Shown: piece after piece, positions 8,326-13,715 of the stretch
Layout of the letters: every line of letters begins with the position of its first letter
Position numbering within the stretch: the stretch's first letter is position 1
Assembly: GCA_002381045.1 (NCBI GenBank)
Contig: DFWT01000140.1
Coordinates: 3,062-16,776 of the forward strand
From: Rhodoferax sp. UBA4127
GTDB lineage: Bacteria > Pseudomonadota > Gammaproteobacteria > Burkholderiales > Burkholderiaceae_C
Length of the DNA stretch: 13,715 bases
Reading direction: 5' to 3'
Program-made: the position numbers and the translations under genes
Notes under the pieces: model-generated
Told to the model about the DNA's origin: nothing
What the model saw: only the letters and a program-made list of their open reading frames with translations
The model's database searches: none

Positions 8326-8928
8326 TTGCAGCGCCCCCGCATCGGTGTCTTTGGTGGGTCGTTTGACCCGCCGCATTTGGCGCATGCCAGTCTGTTGCAA
8401 ACCGCCGTCAATGAACTCGCACTGGATGAGATGCGGGTGCTTCCTACCGGGCAAGCTTGGCATAAAAATCGAACGCTTTCCGATGCCAAGCATCGCCTTG
8501 CCATGGCTGAGCTGGCGTTTAAAAAAATGCCCAACGTGGTTGTGGACGATCAGGAAATCTTGCGCACCGGGCCCAGCTACACCGTGGACACCTTGCGCAG
8601 CTTGGCAGCCGTCAAACCGCTGGCCGATGTGTACCTGATGATGGGGGCCGACCAGGCCGCCGTGTTGACCACTTGGCGTGCCTGGCAAGAGATCTTGCAG
8701 CTTGCTACAGTTTGCGTAGCTGATCGCGGAGATACAATAAGGGCTAGCGGCCAATTTGATGCAGAGAAGCTGTTTCCCCGCAGATTCATCCAATTGCAGA
8801 TGCCTTCATTAGACATCAGCGCAACCCAAATTCGATCCCGTGTGGCGGCGGCTCAACCCATAGACACGCTGGTGTCTGAGCCCGTTGCACGGTATATTGC
8901 CGACCACCACCTTTACTTGAACCCTTGA
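8326..8928 (+). CDS. nadD: Nicotinate-nucleotide adenylyltransferase
   Basis: NadD joins NaMN and ATP to NaAD in NAD synthesis. With the TTG at 8326 the protein has 200 residues. The nucleotidyltransferase signature GVFGGSFDPPHLAH is at residues 7-20, GPSYTVDTLR around 82-91, and the C-terminal phosphate-binding motif ISATQIRSRV at 164-173. No ATG or GTG is available between the hemF stop and the signature, so a TTG start is likely; 8326 keeps the usual short N-terminus, while TTG 8305 would overlap hemF. The ribosome binding site is poor, which suggests coupling to hemF (gap 11 bases). Residues about 126-145 are encoded by a copy of an interspersed repeat, between the conserved core and the C-terminal motif. 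Function is certain; the exact start is not. Confidence 0.93.
   Translation: MQRPRIGVFGGSFDPPHLAHASLLQTAVNELALDEMRVLPTGQAWHKNRTLSDAKHRLAMAELAFKKMPNVVVDDQEILRTGPSYTVDTLRSLAAVKPLADVYLMMGADQAAVLTTWRAWQEILQLATVCVADRGDTIRASGQFDAEKLFPRRFIQLQMPSLDISATQIRSRVAAAQPIDTLVSEPVARYIADHHLYLNP
8703..8760 (+). repeat. Interspersed repeat, copy B, inside nadD
   Basis: TAGCTG (8717-8722), a 14-base spacer, and ATAAGGGCTAG (8737-8747) repeat the pattern of copy A at 3053-3083 in the same orientation; the two blocks (17 bases) are identical and 5 of 14 spacer bases agree. The copy is read in frame as about 20 residues (LATVCVADRG...GQFD) of NadD. Outside the core the match is weaker, so the element ends are approximate. 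Confidence 0.55.
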
Positions 8929-8930
8929 CA

Positions 8931-9719
8931 ATGTCCACAACTTCCTCAATCGCCCTCAAAACCACGATCAAATCTGCCAGCAAACCGGCATCCAAAACGG
9001 CGGTCACCAAAGACGTTCAAAAATTACAGCGGGCCATTGTGGACGGCTTGGAAGATGTGAAAGCGCAGGACATTGTGGTGTTTGACACTGAGCATTTGTC
9101 GTCCTTGTTCGAGCGTGTGGTGGTGGCATCCGGCACCTCCAATCGGCAAACCAAGGCGCTGGCCGCCAGCGTGGTGGATGCGGTGCGCGACGCTGGTTTT
9201 GCAAAACCTCGGGTGGAGGGCGAAGAAAACGGCGAATGGATCATTGTGGATTGCGGCCCGGCCGTGGTGCATGTGATGCAGCCCAACATCCGCATGTACT
9301 ACAACCTCGAAGAGCTTTGGGGAGAAAAGCCAGTGCGCCTGAAGCTGGGTGCCGCCAAGCCGCAGGGTGCACCTTCTGCCAGAGTCGCACCCGCGCCAGT
9401 CGCTGCCAAATCAGCGGCTAGCCTGCGCCGCTCCAGCGCGGCCAAGAAGGGCGTTGAAGAGGCGTTTCCGTCCAGAGCACAGATGCAAAAGAACGCCTTG
9501 GCCAAGGCCGTGGCAGACAAAAAAGCGGCCATCAAGTCTGCTGTTAAACCCAGAAGCACATCCTCTGGCGCCGCACCTGCGCCGAAGCCGCGCGTCAAGG
9601 TGCTGGTGGTGAACGCACCGGGCAAACCGTCGGCGAAACCGGCAGCCAAAAAGGCGGCTGCTCCCAGAACAGCGGCGAAACCAGCCGCTGCAAAAAGGGC
9701 ACCCGCGCGCAAAGCCTGA
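8931..9719 (+). CDS. rsfS: Ribosome silencing factor RsfS with histone-like tail
   Basis: RsfS (YbeB/Iojap) binds ribosomal protein uL14 on the 50S subunit and blocks joining to 30S, lowering translation on starvation. The conserved domain spans about residues 27-140, with DIVVFDTEHLSSLFERVVVASGTSNRQ, GEWIIVDCGPAVVHVMQ and YYNLEELW. Family members are usually about 105-130 residues; this one has 262. The extra sequence is a 26-residue Ser/Lys/Ala-rich N-terminus and a tail of about 120 residues rich in Ala, Lys and Pro, ending AKKAAAPRTAAKPAAAKRA, like bacterial histone-H1-type proteins. Start ATG at 8931, two bases after the nadD stop; a TTG two codons earlier is unlikely. rlmH follows after two bases. 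Core call firm; the tail's role is unknown. Confidence 0.94.
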   Translation: MSTTSSIALKTTIKSASKPASKTAVTKDVQKLQRAIVDGLEDVKAQDIVVFDTEHLSSLFERVVVASGTSNRQTKALAASVVDAVRDAGFAKPRVEGEENGEWIIVDCGPAVVHVMQPNIRMYYNLEELWGEKPVRLKLGAAKPQGAPSARVAPAPVAAKSAASLRRSSAAKKGVEEAFPSRAQMQKNALAKAVADKKAAIKSAVKPRSTSSGAAPAPKPRVKVLVVNAPGKPSAKPAAKKAAAPRTAAKPAAAKRAPARKA

Positions 9720-9721
9720 CC

Positions 9722-10189
9722 GTGCGGCTGTTGATTGTTGCCGTCGGCCAGCGCGTGCCCGATTGGGCCCAAACGGCCTGGGACGATTACGCCAAGCGCT
9801 TTCCCTTTGAGTTGAAGGTAGAGCTCAAGGCGGTCAAGACCGAGCCTCGATCCTCCAAATCCCTGGACACCCTGTTTGCTGGGGAACGTGCCCGCATTGA
9901 GGCCGCCATCCCCAAGGGTTTCAGAATCGTTGCACTCGATGAGCGTGGTACCACGCTGACCACGATGGCACTGGCGGGCAAGTTGAAAGACTGGCAGCTC
10001 AGTGGTGATGATGTGGCACTGGTGATCGGCGGGCCCGACGGGTTGGATCCCGCTTTCCGGCAAGCTGCCCATGAACGCATTCGCCTGTCGGATCTGACAC
10101 TGCCGCATGCCATGGTGCGGGTGCTGTTGATTGAGCAGTTGTACCGGGCTTGGTCGATCAATGCGGGTCATCCGTATCACAGGGAGTGA
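9722..10189 (+). CDS. rlmH: 23S rRNA pseudouridine-1915 N3-methyltransferase
   Basis: RlmH is a SPOUT-class, SAM-dependent enzyme that methylates pseudouridine 1915 in helix 69 of 23S rRNA on the assembled 70S ribosome. It has 155 residues, the family's usual length. The SAM-binding knot is visible as ALVIGGPDGL (about 99-108) and the invariant C-terminus LPHAMVRVLLIEQLYRAWSINAGHPYHRE is complete. The start is GTG at 9722, two bases after rsfS. The rsfS-rlmH pairing is widespread in bacteria and both act on the large ribosomal subunit. Its stop codon is the first base of the left arm of the inverted-repeat element that follows. Confidence 0.97.
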   Translation: MRLLIVAVGQRVPDWAQTAWDDYAKRFPFELKVELKAVKTEPRSSKSLDTLFAGERARIEAAIPKGFRIVALDERGTTLTTMALAGKLKDWQLSGDDVALVIGGPDGLDPAFRQAAHERIRLSDLTLPHAMVRVLLIEQLYRAWSINAGHPYHRE

Positions 10190-10289
10190 TGTCTTGTTTG
10201 AATCACGCCCGCCGTTGTTGGCTCGCCTTGCCGTACGGCGGTACTGTCTGCGGCTCTACGCCTAGACAGGCATGATTCAAACAAGGCAT
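10189..10289 (+). repeat. 101-base inverted-repeat (MITE/REP-like) element between rlmH and maf
   Basis: Two 21-base arms (10189-10209 and 10269-10289) are inverted copies with two differences; one becomes a G-U pair and one an A-C mismatch in RNA. Shared core of the arms: CTTGTTTGAATC / GATTCAAACAAG. Inside lie a perfect 10-base palindrome GCCGTACGGC (10230-10239) and a second small inverted repeat CTGTCT/AGACAG (10244-10249, 10264-10269). No T-run follows, so it is not a standard terminator. No clear target duplication is visible. It could be a mobile miniature element or an RNA structure; only one copy is in this window. Confidence 0.7.
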
Positions 10290-10295
10290 GGAAGT

Positions 10296-10898
10296 ATGAG
10301 GAAGTTTGTATATCTCGCGTCCCAAAGTCCTAGGCGAAGGCAACTGCTGGAGCAACTGGGTGTGACCTATGAATTGTTATTGCCCGAGCCGCATGAAGAC
10401 GCTGAAGCGCTGGAAGTGGTGTTGCCGCGCGAGGCGCCGCGGGCCTATGTGCAGCGGGTCACCCAACTCAAACTGGACGCCGCCCTGGAACGGCGCAAGA
10501 GGCTGGGTTTGCCAGCTGCGCCGGTGTTGTGCTCTGACACCACGGTGGCATTGGGGCGCGTCATTTTTGGCAAACCACTGCATGCGGCGGATGCGAAACG
10601 CATGTTGGCCCAACTGGCTGGCAAGACCCACCGGGTGTTGACAGCGGTGGCCGTGGGCACCGCGACCAAACGACTGCAATCGGTGTCCGTGTCCAGGGTG
10701 ACGTTTGCTCCCATGACTCCGGCGCAAATTTCGGCCTATGTGGCCACCGGTGAACCGATGGGCAAAGCCGGGGCGTATGCGGTGCAGGGCAGGGTGGCAG
10801 GGCACATCTCGCATTTGAGCGGCAGTTATTCAGGCATCATGGGGCTGCCGCTATTTGAGACCGCTGAGCTTCTCCGAGGGATAGGCCTCAAAATCTAG
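10296..10898 (+). CDS. maf: Maf-family nucleoside triphosphate pyrophosphatase (YhdE-like)
   Basis: Maf proteins hydrolyse non-canonical or surplus NTPs to NMP and diphosphate; the older name is septum formation inhibitor. It has 200 residues: N-terminal YLASQSPRRRQLLEQLG, catalytic SDTTVALG with D81, GKPLHAADAKRMLAQLAGKTHRVLTAVAV, and GEPMGKAGAYAVQGRVAGHI. The GKAGAYAVQG segment resembles the YhdE (dTTP/UTP-specific) rather than the YceF (m7GTP) branch; this is inference. I chose ATG at 10296 since the family begins right there; an ATG at 10272 would add eight residues coded by the repeat arm. The likely ribosome binding sequence AAGG (10283-10286) lies inside the right arm of the inverted repeat. 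It is the last housekeeping gene before the island. Confidence 0.94.
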   Translation: MRKFVYLASQSPRRRQLLEQLGVTYELLLPEPHEDAEALEVVLPREAPRAYVQRVTQLKLDAALERRKRLGLPAAPVLCSDTTVALGRVIFGKPLHAADAKRMLAQLAGKTHRVLTAVAVGTATKRLQSVSVSRVTFAPMTPAQISAYVATGEPMGKAGAYAVQGRVAGHISHLSGSYSGIMGLPLFETAELLRGIGLKI

Positions 10899-11020
10899 GG
10901 TTTTCATAGGGAAAACGGCGTAACTTTCCGGCGTAGCTTTTGCTCCTATCGATTTTCTAAAAGCATCAACATTCGCCTACACTTGCGTTTTTGGCGTAGG
11001 TTTTGGCGTAGGTTTTTAAT
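10899..11020 (+). other. Probable left attachment region of integrative element
   Basis: This 122-base gap separates maf from the integrase and carries unusual repeats. The sequence GGCGTA occurs four times in direct orientation: at 10917 and 10930 (13 bases apart) and as GGCGTAGG at 10993-11000 and 11005-11012 (a 12-base tandem repeat). A perfect 6-base inverted repeat with a 5-base centre, GTTTTC-ATAGG-GAAAAC, lies at 10900-10916, right after the maf stop. Such an arrangement would fit a core site plus integrase arm-binding sites, but that reading is an inference; the right end is not in the window to compare. Confidence 0.45.
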
Positions 11021-12277
11021 ATGGCTTTTGATGCTCGTGCAGCGAAGTTGCTGCAGCCCGGTGAACACCTGCTGGTTGATGAATGCCCTGGCCTTCGGCT
11101 GACCGCCGCAAGCGCCGGGCGGTGGGCGTGGGCCTATCGCTACAAATCCCCGGTTGACGGCAAGATGCGCCAAGTTCAGGTTGGGCGCTGGCCAGGCATG
11201 TCGCCACTGGCTGCCATGATGGCCTGGGAGTCTTTGAGGTCACGGCGCGATGCTGGAGACGACCAGGCGCTGGCTAAGAAGCAGGCCAAGGCCGCTGTCA
11301 TAACCAAGAAAAAAGAGGCCGCATACACGGTTCGCAAGCTCTGTGACGAGTACCTTGCCGGGCATGTCGACGTGCACCGGGGCGAGTCCAGCCGCAAGGA
11401 GATGCGGCGGTTGATGAATAAGCACCTGGATACCATCGCCGACCGTCCAGCCCAATCTATCACCCGCTCAGATGCCTTCGACCTGCTTGAGTCAATGTCC
11501 GGCACGCCTGTTAACGCTCAGACCTTGCGTGGCGAACTTGGGGCGGCATGGGACTATGCCCTTGACGCCGGCCGGCTTCCTGAAACGGTGCCGAACTGGT
11601 GGCGTCTGGTCATGCGCGGGCGGCTTCGGTCCAAGGGCAAGTCAAGAGGTGGCGTGAAGATCGGGACAGTCAAGCGCGTGCTTAGCGAGACTGAGATCGG
11701 AGCGCTGCTGGGCTGGATGCCAAAACTCACGCCGCTGCTATCTGACGCTTTGACGCTGTATCTGTGGACTGCCGTGCGTGGCGTTGAAATCGTTGCAATG
11801 GAGCATGGCGAGATCGCGCAAGAAGCCGATGGCTGGTGGTGGACTGTGCCCAAACATAAGACCAAGAACGCCCGTCATGAAAATGCAACGGATCTGCGTG
11901 TTCCGCTGGTTGGCCGGGCGCTTGAGATTGTGCAGCGTAGGATGGCTGTGAGTGCTGGTTACCTGTTCCCGGCGCCGACCAAGCTCGGGCACTCCAAGCA
12001 GCAGGTAATCGGCTCGGCCGTAGCCAGGCGCATGAGCTACAACACGGTGCAAGTTGAGCGAAACTACGAGAAGATGCCTGTGGACGCTTGGACACCCCAT
12101 GACTTGAGGCGCACGTCGCGCACGGTGCTGGCCTCGTTAGGCTGCCCCGATCCCGTGGCAGAGGCGATTCTGGGCCACATGCAGCCGGGGATCAAGGGCA
12201 TTTACAACATCCATGGGTACGACAAAGAACGGCGTGAGTGGCTCACTCAGCTGGCTGCAAAGTACGAGTCCCTTTAG
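11021..12277 (+). CDS. int: Tyrosine site-specific integrase
   Basis: This 418-residue phage/island-type tyrosine recombinase should insert and excise the element that begins here. The N-terminal part (about residues 1-85, with ECPGLRLTAAS and QVQVGRWPGMSPLAA) resembles the DUF4102-like arm-binding domain of P4-type integrases. A SAM-like core-binding domain (about 100-200) follows, then the catalytic domain with a full set of residues: R253 in TAVRG, a beta-hairpin lysine in PKHKTK (278-282), H360 and R363 in TPHDLRRT, H386 in LGHMQPG, and nucleophile Y395 in GIYNIH. It therefore looks active. ATG at 11021 with an AGG at 11010-11012. Its 3' end overlaps the convergent alpA gene by 35 bases. 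The gene lies directly behind maf, not next to any tRNA gene in this window. Confidence 0.93.
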   Translation: MAFDARAAKLLQPGEHLLVDECPGLRLTAASAGRWAWAYRYKSPVDGKMRQVQVGRWPGMSPLAAMMAWESLRSRRDAGDDQALAKKQAKAAVITKKKEAAYTVRKLCDEYLAGHVDVHRGESSRKEMRRLMNKHLDTIADRPAQSITRSDAFDLLESMSGTPVNAQTLRGELGAAWDYALDAGRLPETVPNWWRLVMRGRLRSKGKSRGGVKIGTVKRVLSETEIGALLGWMPKLTPLLSDALTLYLWTAVRGVEIVAMEHGEIAQEADGWWWTVPKHKTKNARHENATDLRVPLVGRALEIVQRRMAVSAGYLFPAPTKLGHSKQQVIGSAVARRMSYNTVQVERNYEKMPVDAWTPHDLRRTSRTVLASLGCPDPVAEAILGHMQPGIKGIYNIHGYDKERREWLTQLAAKYESL

Positions 12278-12515
12278 ACTTCTTTGCACCGGTGTTGGGC
12301 GGGGGAAGGGCGTCAGAGACCGGCCGGGATTCTGCCCAGTCCTCAAGCTCCCTCACCAACCAGCCAACACGACGCCCCGACAGCAAACGCGGCTTGGGGA
12401 ACACGTTTTCACGAATCAATTTCTGAACGGTAGATTCTGATAGCGATAGAAAAGACGTTGTTCCTTGCAAATCAAGATAGATCGGCTTGATTCTGATGGT
12501 GCCGTCCCTGTTCAT
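12243..12515 (-). CDS. alpA: AlpA-family helix-turn-helix regulator / excisionase-like
   Basis: This 90-residue DNA-binding protein is of the AlpA/MerR-like winged helix type, common in P4-like islands, where AlpA switches on the integrase or acts as recombination directionality factor. The core (about residues 20-62) shows the family pattern SLSESTVQKLIRENVFPKPRLLSGRRVGWLVRELEDW, followed by the tail RPVSDALPPPNTGAKKSK, which I recognise from related betaproteobacterial AlpA proteins. ATG at 12515 has a good AGGTGG ribosome binding site. It overlaps the upstream small gene by ATGA and the 3' end of the convergent integrase by 35 bases, so the two could affect each other by antisense transcription. 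Confidence 0.85.
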   Translation of the reverse strand: MNRDGTIRIKPIYLDLQGTTSFLSLSESTVQKLIRENVFPKPRLLSGRRVGWLVRELEDWAESRPVSDALPPPNTGAKKSKGTRTLQPAE

Positions 12516-12766
12516 ACTTCCACCTTGTCAAGTTGGTCGGTTCGATCTATAAATTTAAAGCTGCGACCGTCAAGAGCCACAAGCTTGAACCATGGCGCCG
12601 AGTTAATTTTGGGATACAGCCGAGGTAGGTTTTCACGGCATTCCCATTGCAACAGTCGGCCAGCGTCAATACGGACCTTGCAGCAGGTGATGGCAGTCAT
12701 CCCAGTTACAGGTGTCGCGGCCAGTGCTGCGATGAATTTTGTGAGCTTGTTTGTTTGAATAAACAC
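12512..12766 (-). CDS. Small hypothetical protein upstream of alpA
   Basis: This is an open frame of up to 84 residues that I do not recognise. It ends in ATGA overlap with alpA, supporting translation as the first gene of a two-gene unit. The only far-upstream start is a GTG at 12766 with no visible ribosome binding site; an ATG at residue 23 (12700) would give 62 residues. The C-terminal half (WFKLVALDGRSFKFIDRTDQLDKVEV) looks like a compact beta-rich segment; two adjacent cysteines lie in the middle. No signal peptide or clear membrane helix. It could be a small regulator of the island, but nothing in the sequence proves it. Confidence 0.5.
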   Translation of the reverse strand: MFIQTNKLTKFIAALAATPVTGMTAITCCKVRIDAGRLLQWECRENLPRLYPKINSAPWFKLVALDGRSFKFIDRTDQLDKVEV

Positions 12767-12783
12767 GATTCAATTCAGTATAA

Positions 12784-12810
12784 AAAGGACACCAGCCTGT
12801 TTGGCTGGTG
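12784..12810 (-). terminator. Hairpin terminator/attenuator upstream of the small gene
   Basis: A perfect 8-base-pair stem, CACCAGCC/GGCTGGTG (12790-12797 and 12803-12810) with a 5-base loop, is followed on the minus strand by TCC and five Ts. This is a good intrinsic terminator for leftward transcripts, yet the next thing leftward is the start of the small gene about 20 bases away. On the plus strand the stem lacks a T-run. Confidence 0.7.
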
Positions 12811-12978
12811 CTAAATACCGTTGGAGCGCAAGTGGGGAAAATTGGCGTTTTCCGATGGGGATGAAGCTGCAAAAAGTCGAGGCGCTTGCTTTTTTACATT
12901 CTTAATTGCGCTTTCACACTTGCGACTCACCAGTATGGGCTATCCACCGTCTTGGCGGTTAGTCGACTGGAGATGTAA
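12811..12978. promoter_or_regulatory. Divergent control region between alpA unit and primase-like gene
   Basis: This stretch holds no convincing gene. It lies between the leftward small gene/alpA pair and the rightward primase-like gene. An inverted repeat CGCAAGTG (12827-12834) / CACTTGCG (12917-12924), with its arms 82 bases apart, and AT-rich sequence around 12890-12907 (TTTTTTACATTCTTAATT) suggest operator or promoter sites. No clear -35/-10 pair could be fixed, so the exact promoters are not called. Confidence 0.4.
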
Positions 12979-13715
12979 ATGAACAACATGCCCGTGGTGG
13001 TTCCATCAGACGGCCGCGCAATAGACTCCGAAAATCTCGCAACTCCAGACAACTCTCACAACTGCGAAGCGCCAAACGCGGCTGATGTGGCGCAAATCAA
13101 GCCCCCAGAGTCACCCAAACTGCCGCTGGCTTTCACGGTCATCACCAGCAGCAACCCGGCCCGGTTGACCAAGATCATTGGCCTGGACTCCAATGGCGCC
13201 ATGAGAAAAGAGACATCCGCCATGCTCAGCCGTGGCCAGGCGCAGCGTGTGCTCGTGGCTGATCTGAACGGCCTCAAAGGCCACCTTGACACCCTGACCA
13301 GCGCGCAAGCCGTTACCTGGGGCGTCACAAAAGACGACACCATGGCGATCTGCACGCAAGACGATGCCCAGGCGCAGCAAGCGGGTGCCATCGCCCGTAC
13401 CCGGGAAAACTTCAAGTTCAGACCCGCCCCTGGTGTGATGATGCTAGACCATGACGGTTTGCCGGACGGCGAACTGTCACCACTCCAGTTTCGCGACCGC
13501 TTGATTGCAGCCGCCCCAACGTTGGCCGATGCACCCATGCTCTGGCGGCCCAGTGCCTCGGCAGGATGTATTGACCCGGATGGTGGCACCTTGTCGGGTT
13601 TGACCCGGCACCGACTGTATATCCCGGTGGTGGATGCCACGCTTATTCCAGAAGCGGGCAAAGCGTTAGAAGCCCTGCTGTGGGCCACGCCAGGCGCGGG
13701 CTGGTGCGACATTGG
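12979..13715 (+). CDS. Primase/replication-type protein of the island, N-terminal part
   Basis: The frame starts at ATG 12979 with GGAG seven bases upstream and stays open to the window edge (245 residues). After a Pro/Asn-rich leader of about 48 residues comes a region that I match from memory to the N-terminal domain of large island-borne primase/helicase-like proteins: LTKIIGLDSNGAMRKETSAML, then SRGQAQRVLVADL, then AIARTRENFKFRPAPGVMMLDHDG. The LDHD motif (156-159) and the later LYIPVVDA (213-220) resemble the two acidic motifs of the archaeo-eukaryotic primase fold; the histidine of the usual middle motif is not evident in RPSASAG (190-196). Its position beside integrase and AlpA fits a P4-like replication protein. 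The C-terminal part, perhaps a helicase, is outside the window. Confidence 0.55.
   Translation, partial: MNNMPVVVPSDGRAIDSENLATPDNSHNCEAPNAADVAQIKPPESPKLPLAFTVITSSNPARLTKIIGLDSNGAMRKETSAMLSRGQAQRVLVADLNGLKGHLDTLTSAQAVTWGVTKDDTMAICTQDDAQAQQAGAIARTRENFKFRPAPGVMMLDHDGLPDGELSPLQFRDRLIAAAPTLADAPMLWRPSASAGCIDPDGGTLSGLTRHRLYIPVVDATLIPEAGKALEALLWATPGAGWCDI

Noticed and set aside
9299..10180. Minus-strand open frame of 293 codons opposite rsfS and rlmH
   Set aside because: The Ala/Gly-rich stretch is the complement of the Ala/Lys repeats of rsfS; no independent evidence.
12751..12760. TTGTTTGAAT shared with the arms of the rlmH-maf inverted repeat
   Set aside because: Only 10 bases match and the rest of the element is absent; a chance match in AT-rich sequence is likely.
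12666..12872. Minus-strand frame of 68 codons spanning the hairpin upstream of the small gene
   Set aside because: It crosses a terminator, overlaps the small gene out of frame and has no ribosome binding site; probably spurious, although a leader peptide cannot be fully excluded.
13056..13712. Minus-strand open frame of 218 codons at the right end
   Set aside because: The plus-strand frame has a ribosome binding site and family-like blocks; the minus frame is Ser/Arg/Ala-rich without motifs.

Overview
The window looks like chromosomal DNA of a betaproteobacterium, most probably of the family Comamonadaceae (Rhodoferax/Polaromonas-like). The grounds are the protein sequences, the high GC content, the gene order yebC-purD-hemF-nadD-rsfS-rlmH-maf, and a short interspersed repeat (core ATAAGGGCTAG) that I associate with that family. 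No database search was possible, so the assignment rests on recognition.

Left part (1-5294, minus strand). Read right to left, this holds a HerA-like ATPase (YjgR family), uracil phosphoribosyltransferase (upp), and then a three-gene ABC efflux or lipid/export system: a membrane-fusion adaptor, a MacB/LolD-type ATPase and an FtsX/MacB-type permease that runs off the left edge. A strong intrinsic terminator after upp ends only about 10 bases before the adaptor start codon. The ABC operon therefore appears to be read only by passing this terminator.

Middle part (5353-10898, plus strand). This is a compact housekeeping cluster: yebC, purD, hemF, nadD, rsfS and rlmH, joined by 4-base overlaps or gaps of 2-11 bases, then maf after a 106-base gap. 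It covers transcription or translation control, purine synthesis, heme synthesis, NAD synthesis, ribosome silencing, 23S rRNA methylation and nucleotide sanitation. Three oddities stand out: a copy of the interspersed repeat lies inside the nadD reading frame, RsfS has a histone-H1-like Ala/Lys/Pro tail of about 120 residues, and a 101-base inverted-repeat element fills the rlmH-maf gap.

Right part (about 10899-13715). This looks like the left end of an integrative element inserted behind maf, where many relatives carry rng (ribonuclease G). It has a tyrosine integrase, an AlpA-type regulator with a small unknown partner gene on the opposite strand, a 212-base divergent control region, and the N-terminal part of a large protein that I read as an AEP-like primase or replication protein. 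This arrangement suggests a P4-like satellite or integrative island; its cargo lies beyond the right edge of the window.
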